Of a DNA stretch of 64,000 nt, positions 1 through 9,605 are shown in pieces (position 1 is the stretch's first letter; every line of letters begins with the position of its first letter). The translations under genes and the position numbers were made by a program. The stretch is from JANXQG01 sp964615095 (lineage in GTDB: Bacteria > Planctomycetota > Planctomycetia > Pirellulales > Thermoguttaceae), in NCBI GenBank assembly GCA_964615095.1, contig CAZTPX010000041.1, forward strand, positions 3,478 through 67,477. The letters are read 5' to 3'. The notes below the pieces were generated by a model. The model ran no database searches. It had not been told where the DNA came from and saw only the letters and a program-made list of their open reading frames with translations.

Positions 1-3000
1 CGTATCGTTCCAATTGGCATTGACGGCCCAAGACGTGATGCCGGACGCGCCGCTCCATTGCGCGTTGCCGGAAAAAACCTGGGCGCTGTAATTGACTTGG
101 ACGGGGACCGGCGACTCGCCGCTAAGACCCTCGCCATTGGTCGCCAGAAGAATCGTACCGTTGATAAAGCCTGCGACGGTGGGCGTGCCGGAGAGGGTGC
201 GGCTATCGGTTACCGCGGGGCCGTTGAAAAGGGGGTTCGTGCCGCCGATAACGGCAAAGCCGTTGCCGTCGGGACCGGCATTGTTGACGCTCACGCGCGT
301 GTATTGATCGTCCAGTCCGGTAGTCGAGAGCGTAATCGGCTGACCGATCAATTGACCGACATGCACGAGGCCGAAATTGACGGATGTCGACGTCACGATG
401 CGATCCAGTAGCGATTCACCGCTGTAACTGACGATCACGCCCGCATAGGTGCCCTCGCCGGGAAGTCCCTCCCCGACGACAGGAAGCGTTACCGAGCCGT
501 TCACCGGGCCTGGAGCCAAGCCGCTGAGCGAGAGATTATAGCTGCTGCTGCTTGTGGCCGAATTGAAGAGCGTGCCGTTGACCGTCACGCGGGTATACGA
601 GCTATCGTCGCCGCTGGTGGAGAGCGTACTCGTGCTGCCGACAGTCTGGTTGGCCATGAAGCGGCCGAGATCCACCGCCGAGGCGGTCACCACGCGGGGA
701 GCGACCAGGGTACCGCTTACGTTGATGATGATGGGACTCTGCGCGCTACCCAGACCGGGGCCGGCGCTGCTGGGCCCGCCGCCAAACCCGCCATCGCCGC
801 TGTTCAGCACCTGGACCGTGCCGCTGTAAGAACCCGTGGCGCTGGCCGCCAAGCCAAGCACGATACCGGCGGATCCCGAGGCGGAAATCGAGCCAGGGTC
901 GAAGTTGCCGGGCAAGACTGTTACCCCGCTGCTGGCCGAGACGCTTGCGCCGGTCGGAAGCGTGCCGCCGTTAGTGATCGTGACGCTCGCCGCGGGAATA
1001 TTATTGAACATCACGCGGCCCAGCGACACCGAAGACGTCGAGACGCTCAGGACCGAATCGTTGGCGGCATAGGCCAAGTCGACCTCGTTTGGATTGTACG
1101 CGATCGCGTAGCCGTAGGGCACGCCGCTCACGTTGGAGAAACTGCCCGCCAAGGAGGCGCAGCCTATCAGTTCCTGCGTACCGCTGGTGCTGCCGAAAAG
1201 GTTGAGCGAACCGTTTAGATTGGCCGGACCGTTGCAACTGATAATGGTGCCGAGGTTGAGATCCAGGGCGCCTCCCGAGCCGACGGTCAGTGGCCCGACA
1301 TTCTGAATAACGCCCGCGGCGATGAGTTGCCCGCCGTCGATCGAAATGGGCGATTGCGGCGGGAGCACGTACCACGTCGCGGCATTGAGGGTGCCGCCGG
1401 TGATCGTCGTAGGGCCGCTGTAGGTACTCCTGCCGGTCAGCGTCAACTGACCGCCGGAAACGACCAGGCCGACTTTTTGGTTGCCGTTGCCGAGCGAGTC
1501 CTGAATGATGCCCGCGAAGGTGGATGTCCCCGAGCCGAACGTGAGCGTCGAACATTGGACCGTGCTGCTGTTGCCGACGATCTGGGCGGCGCTGTTGGCG
1601 CCGCTGCCTAAGGCCAAGCCGCCGATTTGCTGGTCGAAACCGGCCAAGTCCAAGGTCCCGTTCGTGTCGGCGCTGCCTAGCGTCACGACACCGGCTGTCG
1701 GCAAGCTGTTCGGCGATCCCAGGGCCACGACGCCACCTTGGATGAAGGTGCCGCCGCCATACGTGTTCGACCCGCTGACCACGAGCGTCCCGCTGCCCGA
1801 CTGGATCAGCCCACCGGCGCCGCTCGCGTTGCCGGCAAACATCGAGGCGCCGGACAGGCTGAACAGCAGGCAAGCGTTGTTCAACACATTGCCTGGCAGG
1901 ACGCCGCCGTCGACCACTTGCAGCGTGCCGCCGGCGATCGTCGTGCCGCCGCTGAAAGTATTGGCGCCGGCAAGCGTCAGCATGCCGCCGCCCGCTTTCA
2001 CCAGCGCGAGCGTGCCGCCCGGACCGTCCTGCAACGTGCCCGAAAAAACGGTCGCGGTCGATTGGGCCACGGTCAGCACGGCTGCGACCGTTCCGCTATT
2101 GACGACCGTGCCCCCGGAACCCGCCAGGGACGGGAGTGTCGGACTATAACCGGCCAAGTCGAAAACGCCCGCGCCGATCGTCAGTCCGCCGGGGCCGCTA
2201 CCCAGTGCGCCCACATTACCCAATTGCAGCGTTCCGCCGCCAAGATAGGTCCCACCGAGGCACGTGTTCGACCCGCCAAGCGTCAGCAGGCCCGGACCGG
2301 ACATGGTCATGCTGCCGGCGCCGCTGATCGTGCCGGAGTAGGTTTGTGCCGCTGGGTTGGCGAAAACCAGACTGCCGTTGGCTACAAGGTCGCCCGCCAC
2401 CGACCCGTTCGCAGCGATGCCGTCGCCCAACTGCAGGGTCGCACCCGCGAAGCACGTTGTCGGGCCGCTGTAGGAATTGGCGGCCGTCAAGATCACGGTG
2501 CCCGAGCCAAGGATCGTGAGGCTTCCGGAACCGCCGCCGAGGGGCGCGCCAAGGGTCAAGGCGTTTCCGCCTGTCGCATACAACGTCAGTGGCGAGTCGC
2601 TGCCACCCAGTTGGCCGGGTCCGTTGACGGTGTACGGGTAGTTGCCGCCGTTAAAGAAGATCGCATTGGCAGTCAGGCCAAGCGTCTGGCCGGAATTGAT
2701 CGTCAGGATCTGACCAGTCGCTGCCGGGGTAATCGTCAACGAGTTGGCCGTTTGGCTTGCCGTGACCGTCTGGCTGCTGGTACCACCGCCGAGCGTGTAG
2801 TTCGTCGCGATGTCGGCGCCGGTAGGGGGCAAGACAGGGCCGCCGGCGCTGCTTACGACGTTTCCGCCACTGACCACGCCCAGGCCGAGACCGTTGGCGT
2901 CGTTCACCGTAACCCATGCGCCGATCAAGCCGTTGACGGTACATGTGGGGTTTGAAGTCAGTGCGCCGCCGGCCAGGTTGATCAGCAGCGAACCGCCACT

Positions 3001-4584
3001 GCCCTGGATCCACGTATTGCCGATGGAGAGCGATGTATTCGCGCCGGCGGTAATGGTCGCCGCGCCGTTTACCGTAAACGCGCCCGTAGCGACCAAGGCT
3101 AGGCTGGTTGCGCCGTTGGCGTTCAGTGCGATGGCGCTGGTGCCGCCGTTGAAAGTCAGCGCGCCGATGGTCTGGACTGCGGCGCTGCCAGGATTGCCGA
3201 CGACGGTCAGGCTGCCGCCGCCCACGGTGAGCGGACCGCCGCTGGGGAGGATATTGCTTGCCGGAGCGCCGCTGAGGCTGAAGTCCAGCGTCAGCATTCC
3301 GCCGTTGATGATCGTGCCGCCCGAGTAGGTGTTGCTGCCGCCGAGAATCAAGCTGCCGGGACCGTTCATGGTCAGGCTATATCCGTTGCCGCCGTCGCTG
3401 ATGGGACCGGTGATCGTCAAAGGGCTGGAGGAGTTCTGCGTGACGACCAGTGGACTGGCCAATACCAGCGGCGCGGCGATCGTGTGGGCGCCGTTGCCGA
3501 AGACGTTGGTGACGGTGATCGTCGCCGCCCCGCCGGGTTGGGAGAGGGTCAGCGTGCTGGAACCCGCGGCCACGAGCGAGTAGCCGTAGGGGCTGTCGAA
3601 GTTCAGCGCGCCCACCGTTTGCGAACTGTCCAGAGTGACCGTCGTAGCGCCGGTCGCAAAGTTCAAGAAGTTGGCCATTGCTCCGGGGCCGTTGGGCACG
3701 GAACCGAGCCAACTGGACGTCGACGACCAGTTGGCGCTGCCCTGGCCGTTCCACTGGGCGGGAGTAGTAACCATTACCGACATGATTTGGGAATCGGGAG
3801 ACAACACATCCGCCATGTGGAGCATTCCGTTGGCCGAGTCTTGCCAGATGCTAAAAGTCTCATTCAGGCCCGTGTAAGGGTCGACGACGTCGATCGTTGC
3901 ATTATCGCTGGCATCGATGATGCCGTCCTGTTGGTAGTCGGTCCAATGAAAACCGGTCACCGACAGACAATGGTTGTCACCGCCCCAAATACTGATGTTG
4001 ACCGCGGAGTCCGTGAGGAGGCCATCGTAGATGGATTGCCACGTGGGAGTTACAACTCCAGCTTGTCCGTACCCGTTGCCATACCAGTTAACTTGGGAAC
4101 TGTAGACGGTCGTGTTAGGTATGTAGGCTTCGATATAGTTGGTTTGGCCGGCAATATATGTCATGGGCGTAACCCCCTCGCCAGTGCATGCCATATAGTT
4201 CGGGCCGGCGATGAGGTCAGCCGTTGAAATCATCGCGGCCTGACTGGGCTGGCCATTGACGTAACAGCCGGGCACTAATGCTTGGCCGTAAATGCTTGGG
4301 TACTCATTCTGAAGGTAAACCAACGAATTCGTGGCACTCGTCGGCCCGCACATGTTGCCAGGAGTAGCGCCGCCCCAATAGGGGCTCGTGGAATGCTGAT
4401 CCAAGTGTCCGTACAGGCTTACGTCTTCCGTCAAGTTATAGGACACCTGTGCTTGAGCTGTCAGCGCGAGACTGCCGCTAACTAATAATACTGTCGCCAG
4501 CAAAAAGCGGGATGGCCAGCGAAAGAAGTTGGCCCCCAGCAAGATACGAGCGCATACCACCAGTGGTCGTGAAACAGGGGCCAT
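1..4584 (-). CDS. Giant secreted protein: C39-like cysteine peptidase domain plus autotransporter-type beta repeats (C-terminus beyond window)
   Basis: The frame is open from an ATG at 4584 to base 1 (1528 codons), so the C-terminus lies outside the window. Residues 1-46 form a long signal peptide ending LTAQAQ. Residues 70-240 look like a papain/C39-like peptidase: Cys79 in CGPTSATNSL, His205 in GGDNHCLSVTGF and Asp235 in VVDPYTG fit the Cys-His-Asp triad order. Between His and Asp is an acidic loop, DYQQDGIIDASD, that resembles a calcium loop. From about residue 275 the protein is Gly/Ser/Thr/Asn-rich, with WNGQGSANWSS openings and repeated blocks of the passenger-associated beta-strand type. 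Near the left edge there are repeated modules with VNFGLVHVG, resembling choice-of-anchor D domains. Secretion and repeats are clear from sequence. The peptidase assignment is inferred from motifs. It could also be an inactive adhesin. Confidence 0.8.
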   Translation of the reverse strand, partial: MAPVSRPLVVCARILLGANFFRWPSRFLLATVLLVSGSLALTAQAQVSYNLTEDVSLYGHLDQHSTSPYWGGATPGNMCGPTSATNSLVYLQNEYPSIYGQALVPGCYVNGQPSQAAMISTADLIAGPNYMACTGEGVTPMTYIAGQTNYIEAYIPNTTVYSSQVNWYGNGYGQAGVVTPTWQSIYDGLLTDSAVNISIWGGDNHCLSVTGFHWTDYQQDGIIDASDNATIDVVDPYTGLNETFSIWQDSANGMLHMADVLSPDSQIMSVMVTTPAQWNGQGSANWSSTSSWLGSVPNGPGAMANFLNFATGATTVTLDSSQTVGALNFDSPYGYSLVAAGSSTLTLSQPGGAATITVTNVFGNGAHTIAAPLVLASPLVVTQNSSSPLTITGPISDGGNGYSLTMNGPGSLILGGSNTYSGGTIINGGMLTLDFSLSGAPASNILPSGGPLTVGGGSLTVVGNPGSAAVQTIGALTFNGGTSAIALNANGATSLALVATGAFTVNGAATITAGANTSLSIGNTWIQGSGGSLLINLAGGALTSNPTCTVNGLIGAWVTVNDANGLGLGVVSGGNVVSSAGGPVLPPTGADIATNYTLGGGTSSQTVTASQTANSLTITPAATGQILTINSGQTLGLTANAIFFNGGNYPYTVNGPGQLGGSDSPLTLYATGGNALTLGAPLGGGSGSLTILGSGTVILTAANSYSGPTTCFAGATLQLGDGIAANGSVAGDLVANGSLVFANPAAQTYSGTISGAGSMTMSGPGLLTLGGSNTCLGGTYLGGGTLQLGNVGALGSGPGGLTIGAGVFDLAGYSPTLPSLAGSGGTVVNSGTVAAVLTVAQSTATVFSGTLQDGPGGTLALVKAGGGMLTLAGANTFSGGTTIAGGTLQVVDGGVLPGNVLNNACLLFSLSGASMFAGNASGAGGLIQSGSGTLVVSGSNTYGGGTFIQGGVVALGSPNSLPTAGVVTLGSADTNGTLDLAGFDQQIGGLALGSGANSAAQIVGNSSTVQCSTLTFGSGTSTFAGIIQDSLGNGNQKVGLVVSGGQLTLTGRSTYSGPTTITGGTLNAATWYVLPPQSPISIDGGQLIAAGVIQNVGPLTVGSGGALDLNLGTIISCNGPANLNGSLNLFGSTSGTQELIGCASLAGSFSNVSGVPYGYAIAYNPNEVDLAYAANDSVLSVSTSSVSLGRVMFNNIPAASVTITNGGTLPTGASVSASSGVTVLPGNFDPGSISASGSAGIVLGLAASATGSYSGTVQVLNSGDGGFGGGPSSAGPGLGSAQSPIIINVSGTLVAPRVVTASAVDLGRFMANQTVGSTSTLSTSGDDSSYTRVTVNGTLFNSATSSSSYNLSLSGLAPGPVNGSVTLPVVGEGLPGEGTYAGVIVSYSGESLLDRIVTSTSVNFGLVHVGQLIGQPITLSTTGLDDQYTRVSVNNAGPDGNGFAVIGGTNPLFNGPAVTDSRTLSGTPTVAGFINGTILLATNGEGLSGESPVPVQVNYSAQVFSGNAQWSGASGITSWAVNANWNDT

Positions 4585-4705
4585 TGAGGAGTCGGTCAAC
4601 GTTGTCGTTCGTCCAGCGGAACTTATTTCATCGATTATGTCCCTAGAGCGTCGGCATGTCAAACATTTTGCACAGGTATAACGATAAATAAACCAGTGCC
4701 AAACC

Positions 4706-6190
4706 TTACGAAAAGTCCCAGTTCGCTGGTGGCCGCAAGTGCAATACGGCGTTTTTCGCCAAGGGATGTACGGGCGCCCCGTTAAGAGAGACTGAAGGCT
4801 CCCGACCGGTATTCAACCAGGCGTTTTCCGTCCTTAATGCTTCCCGGTAAAGAGGAACCTTGGTGGGATCAATTCCAGCCAACCGCAGCAAGGCGAAATC
4901 CACAAGAAACGGGTTCTGGCCGGCGGCCACAATCCCTGCGGAAACGGCGGTAGGATTCATAGGACCGTCGCCTTCGCCGCAGATAATACCGTCCACCAGG
5001 AAGAACATACGGCGTTGGACCGAATCGGCGACGGTTCCATCCGACCGAGCGAAGAAGAACAATCGGTTCAGATCCAAGATCATTTTCCAGATGGTCTCGT
5101 TCCCTTGCCAAGCGCCTTGCCGGCAATTCACACCCGACAAGAGCCGGTAGGTTGCTCCGGCCACGTCGGCGTCATTTCCGCCGCACGAGTCTTTGCTTTT
5201 GGGCTTGAGCACTACGCCGGCTGCACCGAGGATAGCCGAAACCCATTTGCCGGTCGTTCTCCAGTGGCGGTCGAGCAGCAAGTCATGCACTTGTCGCGTT
5301 GCGGCGACGAGGGCGGAGCGCCAGCGAGAAAGGCCAGGGAACTCGTCGCCTCCTTGGTTCTCGGGACCTATCGAAAAATGCGGCAGGTAGTTCTTATCGA
5401 CATTGATGCCCACCAGGTTCTTGAGGCAGCAGGTGACGCCCGCCTTCTTGTGTGTTTTCAGCTTGGGAACGGAGATGACGAGGTCCGCCGCAAGCACGCT
5501 GCGCGAGACGCAGTATTCGTGCCGCCCGCCGCTATGGTGCGCCACGGTCGCCTTGCGACCATAACCGCCGCCATACAAGAGTTCGGCGTTGCAGCCTTGC
5601 GTGGAGAACATGCTCGCGGGTCCCAGGTCGACGACGGCCGATTCGGCCCTGCGAGCAGGCACTTCCTGTTCGCCGACCCATACGCCGTTGCGGAGGATGA
5701 CGCGCAACGCCCGAAGGTCCTCGAGGCCCACCTGAACGCCGCGTTGCCGAAGGATTCCCACCATCGCCCGCAGGCCGTTGCGGTCTACAACCGTGTCGAA
5801 GTCCGTCTCGGCCTGGGGAGCGTCGGCGATGATAATTCTGCCGCGACCCTGCATGGCCTTCCAGCAATAGTCGACCAACGGGCGTACGACACTGGCGTGC
5901 GTCGTCACCGCGTCCTGCCGGGAAACGTCTTTGACGAGATTGGGCTTGATCAACACCGTTTGACCGGGGCACGCGATTCCACGCAGCGGCGACCAATCCG
6001 CCGAGCCCAGGTTTTCCCCATCCAACCGCAGGTCGACCAAAGCGCTCCGTACCAGGTCGTAAACGGCGTTGCAAGGTCCCTCGGCCCGGAACCCAAAGGG
6101 AGCGTCGGGATGGTCGGTCGTCGGATCAAAAGGCGGCACGGTCGGATACGCTGCGCCCGCGTGTATTCGCACGGCTACGTCGGTATTCAT
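4706..6190 (-). CDS. DUF362 domain protein
   Basis: A 494-residue protein with DUF362 hallmarks: LIKPNLVKDVS near residue 85, IIIADAPQ near 120, and KLKTHKKAGVTCCLKNLVGI near 255. The C-terminal third (VDGIICGEGDGPMNP) is also typical of the family. I see no signal peptide and no CxxCxxC ferredoxin motif, which some DUF362 proteins carry. The biochemical role of the family is poorly defined. It lies 87 bases downstream of the PaaK/CapK-like gene on the same strand, and probably forms a unit with it and the glycosyltransferase 2 gene, which suggests a role in cell-surface glycan or acyl-group metabolism. That role is an inference from context only. Confidence 0.85.
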   Translation of the reverse strand: MNTDVAVRIHAGAAYPTVPPFDPTTDHPDAPFGFRAEGPCNAVYDLVRSALVDLRLDGENLGSADWSPLRGIACPGQTVLIKPNLVKDVSRQDAVTTHASVVRPLVDYCWKAMQGRGRIIIADAPQAETDFDTVVDRNGLRAMVGILRQRGVQVGLEDLRALRVILRNGVWVGEQEVPARRAESAVVDLGPASMFSTQGCNAELLYGGGYGRKATVAHHSGGRHEYCVSRSVLAADLVISVPKLKTHKKAGVTCCLKNLVGINVDKNYLPHFSIGPENQGGDEFPGLSRWRSALVAATRQVHDLLLDRHWRTTGKWVSAILGAAGVVLKPKSKDSCGGNDADVAGATYRLLSGVNCRQGAWQGNETIWKMILDLNRLFFFARSDGTVADSVQRRMFFLVDGIICGEGDGPMNPTAVSAGIVAAGQNPFLVDFALLRLAGIDPTKVPLYREALRTENAWLNTGREPSVSLNGAPVHPLAKNAVLHLRPPANWDFS

Positions 6191-6277
6191 GATGGATCAT
6201 TCCACAAGGGCCCAGCGGCGCGCTCGTTTCCGGCCGTTTGCCCGTGCCCGGCCGGCAACCGCCTCGAGGCGAGCGAA

Positions 6278-7600
6278 TCAAGGGTGTCCCAACTTCCGTC
6301 GGGGGTCGATCTTCGACACTACGAACCGCAACTTCCCCAAGGGCGTCCTGGGAAGATCGTCAACCTTTTCGAGGCGGATGTCGATGGAAGGTCCTAACCG
6401 CGCCCGCAACTCCCGCAACAGTGGCAGTTCATCTTCCTCCTCATTATACCCCGGGTCGCACACCAGGAGCGCTCGCAAGCAGTCGATGGATTCCTGCACG
6501 ATTTGCGCCAGGCGGATATGCGGGCTGAATTTCAAGGCGGCGTCCAACCTGCCGACCAACTTCCCTTCCGGTGTCAGAACCACGTCCTCGATCCGCCCCA
6601 CGATTCTCTCGATGATCGGGAACCGGCTGCCACAAGGGCAGTCAACCTCCGTGGACCAGGCGGCAAGGTCGCGGGTGTCATAGCGGAACAGCGGCATGGC
6701 CCGATTGTGCAGGCTGGTCGCCACGAGCCGTCCGATTTCGCCCGGTTTCGCCGGCGCGCCGTCGACATCGACGATCTCGTGGAATCCGTAGTCGTTTTCC
6801 GCGTGGTATCTGCCGTGAGCGCACTGGCAAATCGAACCGCATCGTTCCCAGTGAGAATAATGATCGACCAGGCGGCAAGCGAAAACCCGCTCGATGCACT
6901 CGCGCTGAAAGGGGAGGAGAGACTCGGCGCCGCTGAACACCACGGGAAATCTCAGGGGCAAGTTTGCTTCCTCCAGCAGGCGTGCAAACAGGTAAAGAGA
7001 AGAAGGGTAGCCGCGCAGGAAGGACGGCCGGTAGCGCTCGATCAAGGCCGCGAATTCCGCGACCGTCTCCCGGCTCAAGTGAAAGGAGGACAGGGCGAGA
7101 ACACGGGCCTTCCACTGGTACTGCCACTTTCCCGCGGCATATCCCGAGAGGCTGGCCTGCCGCTTGCCGATGCGCCAAGAGGGGCACTGCGACCAGACAC
7201 GCCAAAACAGCGCGAAGGCTGCCATGTTCACGTCGCGGTCCAAGAGAAACCGCATCGCAGTCCCAGTCGACCCCGACGTCGTGCAGGGCACCGCGCCCAG
7301 CGTCCCCGCGTCGGCGGCTTGAAGATCGTCGTAGTTCGCCCGCACCGAGTCCTTATCCAGCAAGGGCAGTTTCCGCCAATACTCGAAGTCGTTCAACCGA
7401 TCGGGATTGAAGTCGAGCCGGCGAAATTCGCGCCGGTAATAGGGGACCCGCTCCGCTGCGCGCCGCGCCAGTTCCCGCAACCGTCCGACAATCCACTCGT
7501 TCATCCGCGGCACGCTCCAGGCCGGCGTCTGGCGCATCCAGCGGTGCAGCGCCAGCAATTTGAGCGGTGACAGCAGGTAGTCGCGAAACCTGAAATCCAT
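6278..7600 (-). CDS. Adenylate-forming enzyme, PaaK/CapK (phenylacetate-CoA ligase-like) family
   Basis: A 440-residue cytoplasmic protein of the PaaK/CapK family. The ATP-binding signature TTSGSTGTAMRF is at residues 108-118, and FRYDTRDLAAW in the second half matches the family's conserved Arg/Asp core. The last 60 residues, ending LGKLRFVVSK, are a typical small lid domain with the conserved late lysine. Phenylacetate-CoA ligases activate an acid as acyl-adenylate. CapK-like members sit in capsule and exopolysaccharide loci, where their substrates are mostly unknown. Here it lies between a glycosyltransferase 2 gene (123 bases upstream) and a DUF362 gene (87 bases downstream), which favours the CapK-type role over aromatic degradation. 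No phenylacetate pathway gene is nearby. Confidence 0.85.
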   Translation of the reverse strand: MDFRFRDYLLSPLKLLALHRWMRQTPAWSVPRMNEWIVGRLRELARRAAERVPYYRREFRRLDFNPDRLNDFEYWRKLPLLDKDSVRANYDDLQAADAGTLGAVPCTTSGSTGTAMRFLLDRDVNMAAFALFWRVWSQCPSWRIGKRQASLSGYAAGKWQYQWKARVLALSSFHLSRETVAEFAALIERYRPSFLRGYPSSLYLFARLLEEANLPLRFPVVFSGAESLLPFQRECIERVFACRLVDHYSHWERCGSICQCAHGRYHAENDYGFHEIVDVDGAPAKPGEIGRLVATSLHNRAMPLFRYDTRDLAAWSTEVDCPCGSRFPIIERIVGRIEDVVLTPEGKLVGRLDAALKFSPHIRLAQIVQESIDCLRALLVCDPGYNEEEDELPLLRELRARLGPSIDIRLEKVDDLPRTPLGKLRFVVSKIDPRRKLGHP

Positions 7601-7723
7601 GGTAGTCCCTCAACGGCCCTGGCTACATCCCGTTTCGCGCCGGTTCTTCCCGCCTTGCGGAGGCCATGTCCGAATTGCGCAAGGGCATGTCGGTAGGGTC
7701 CTCCCGCCGTGCAGTCGTCGATC

Positions 7724-8887
7724 TCATCGCCTACTGTTGGAACCGGAGGGTTCGCCGGTTTTTTCGGCTGCGGAAAGTTCGCCGTTGTCATTGTGCGGCG
7801 AAACACCGACGATATCTCTTTCGACAAAACGCGGTGCGCCCCGCACCTCCCGCAGAATCCGAATCATATACTCGCCGATGATTCCTACCGACAGCAGGAT
7901 AAGCCCGGCGAAGGACGACTGCAGAAGGACCACTGTCGTCCAGCCGGGAACGCCGATCTGCCCCACCATGTAGCGGGCCAGGTAAAAGCACGAAAGGCCC
8001 ATGCTCAATACGAAAACACACGTGCCCAAAATCGAAACCGCGCGCAAAGGCATCATGGTGACGTTGCACAGGTTGTCCAACGCCATGCGCAGTTGCCGGG
8101 CCAGCGTGTAGTTGGATGTTCCGTTTTGCCTGGCTGCGTGTTCCACCTGTACGCAGGCAACGCGCATCGTACTACTGTAAAGGACGGCCGCCATGGCCAC
8201 GTTCCTCGTCTGGTGCGCTAACATGGCCGTCACCAGCGGACGACGCAGCGCACGGAAACTCGATGACCGTACGCCCGCTGGAATCGCAAACGCCCGCGAG
8301 TTCACCCAGTGAATGACGTGCGAACCGATGTTGCGATACCACGTATGGCGCTTCTCGGGAAAGCAGCCGAAAACGCAGTCGAGCCCGGGGTCCGATTCCA
8401 AGACAGCCAACAATTTCGGCAACTGGTCCGGTCGATGCTGCAGGTCGTCGTCCATGGTGACGACGATCCGTCCACGAGCATGGCTCAATCCGCAGAGCGT
8501 CGCAATCGCCTGTCCGCAGTTGCGCATCAACTGCACGGCCGTGATGCGCGAATCGCCGGAAGCGAGTTGGCGGACCGATTCCCATGTATTGTCCGGCGAC
8601 GCATCGTCCACCAGGACGACCTCGTAGGAACGTCCAAGTTTTTTCATCTCCCCGGCCAACTGTTCCAGCAGCACGGGCAGAGAATCCTTGGACCGATAGA
8701 CGGGGATTACGATCGACAGTTCTGGTCTCTGAGAAACGGCTAGGAAATGCATGCGTGCCCGTTGGACAAATGCGGTATCCCCTGGCGCTTGGCGGCAATC
8801 CCCGCGCCAAAAGGCATCGATCCGCTCTCGGCGCGTTGAACGCAGCCGTCTGCGAAAAGCCCGCAAGCCAGGATGCATCTGTGTCAT
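7724..8887 (-). CDS. Family 2 glycosyltransferase with C-terminal membrane anchor (DPM/GtrB/ArnC-like)
   Basis: A 387-residue protein. The GT-A domain starts at about residue 56 (ELSIVIPVYRSKDSL), with VLVDDASPDN near 92-100 and the metal/nucleotide-binding acidic cluster MDDDLQHRPDQ at 145-155. Two hydrophobic helices near residues 280-345, followed by a basic tail, match the polyprenyl-phosphate glycosyltransferase architecture (GtrB, ArnC, dolichol-phosphate mannosyltransferase). It probably moves a sugar from a nucleotide to undecaprenyl phosphate for surface glycan assembly. The start is uncertain: an internal ATG at 8752 would remove an unconserved basic N-terminus. It is first in a minus-strand set with the CapK-like and DUF362 genes, and divergent from the acyltransferase at 9060. 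Confidence 0.88.
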   Translation of the reverse strand: MTQMHPGLRAFRRRLRSTRRERIDAFWRGDCRQAPGDTAFVQRARMHFLAVSQRPELSIVIPVYRSKDSLPVLLEQLAGEMKKLGRSYEVVLVDDASPDNTWESVRQLASGDSRITAVQLMRNCGQAIATLCGLSHARGRIVVTMDDDLQHRPDQLPKLLAVLESDPGLDCVFGCFPEKRHTWYRNIGSHVIHWVNSRAFAIPAGVRSSSFRALRRPLVTAMLAHQTRNVAMAAVLYSSTMRVACVQVEHAARQNGTSNYTLARQLRMALDNLCNVTMMPLRAVSILGTCVFVLSMGLSCFYLARYMVGQIGVPGWTTVVLLQSSFAGLILLSVGIIGEYMIRILREVRGAPRFVERDIVGVSPHNDNGELSAAEKTGEPSGSNSRR

Positions 8888-9022
8888 CGAGTGTTCAACG
8901 ACGCTTTTGGCTCAGCGCGATAAGACAATATTCACTATAATAGACCCTCGTTCGCATGTCAAGAATTAGTGACAATAGCGATCGTCGGCCGTGCCCAACA
9001 CGGACCTCACGTGAGAATCAGC

Positions 9023-9028
9023 TATAAT
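9023..9028 (+). promoter_or_regulatory. Possible -10 box (TATAAT) upstream of the acyltransferase gene
   Basis: TATAAT lies 31 bases before the ATG at 9060 in the 172-base divergent spacer. A second TATAAT is at 8935-8940. I see no good -35 match at 16-18 bases from either, so this is a weak call made on the -10 alone. Confidence 0.3.
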
Positions 9029-9059
9029 TGAATACCTTAGGTCTGCAGAAATCGATGTC

Positions 9060-9605
9060 ATGAAGCTTAATCGCTCGCTTTACGCGCTGGTCAACAACAT
9101 GCTTAATGTCTTGCCGGGGTTCGGCAGGGCTCTGTCGTGGCGAGGCAAGCTTGCGAGCATGGCGCTGAAGAGTTGCGGAAAGAACCTCAAAGTCAGTTCC
9201 AACGTCAATATCTACACCCCCCGGAATTTGACGGTGGGCGATAACGTTTATATCGGCTACAACTGTTATTTCGGCGGCGGCGAAATCGTGTTGGAGGACG
9301 AGGTGATAATCGGCCCGTTCGTGACGGTCGTTGCCGGCAATCACACGATGCACAACGACTCCTTCCGTTTCGGCCCGTACCAGTTCGGCCGGATTCACAT
9401 TGGCCGCGGCACGTGGCTGTGTGCGCATGCAGTGATTGTCTCCGACGTCACCATCGGCAAGGGATGTCTAATTGCCGCCGGCAGCGTAGTCACCAAGGAC
9501 GTGCCGGACTACGGCGTGGTAGGCGGCGTGCCGGCAGTCCTCATCAAGACACTCGCGCCCGAGGATGCCGAGTCCCTCGCGGCGGCGAAGAAAGCGCTTG
9601 CATGA
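9060..9605 (+). CDS. Left-handed beta-helix (hexapeptide) acyltransferase, WcaF/maltose O-acetyltransferase-like
   Basis: A 181-residue protein with an [LIV]-G-x4 hexapeptide ladder from about residue 45 to 165 (NLTVGDNVYIGYNCYFGGG, VIIGPFVTVVAG, VTIGKGCLIAAGSVVTKDV). The conserved His of the acetyltransferase active site is present in VVAGNHTM. The sequence ends with the usual VVGGVPAVLIK closing loop. The predicted reaction is transfer of an acetyl or other acyl group from CoA to a sugar hydroxyl. Its stop overlaps the next start (ATGA at 9602-9605), so it is translationally coupled to the ATP-grasp gene. The pair probably decorates a surface glycan. Confidence 0.88.
   Translation: MKLNRSLYALVNNMLNVLPGFGRALSWRGKLASMALKSCGKNLKVSSNVNIYTPRNLTVGDNVYIGYNCYFGGGEIVLEDEVIIGPFVTVVAGNHTMHNDSFRFGPYQFGRIHIGRGTWLCAHAVIVSDVTIGKGCLIAAGSVVTKDVPDYGVVGGVPAVLIKTLAPEDAESLAAAKKALA

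Noticed and set aside
1738..2955. 405-residue plus-strand open frame opposite the repeat protein
   Set aside because: It is antisense to the giant minus-strand gene, rich in Arg/Gln/Gly, and has no recognisable domain. GC-rich coding DNA often leaves the opposite strand open.
5015..6397. 460-residue plus-strand frame antisense to DUF362
   Set aside because: Spans two real minus-strand genes with clear motifs and has no domain or ribosome binding site of its own.
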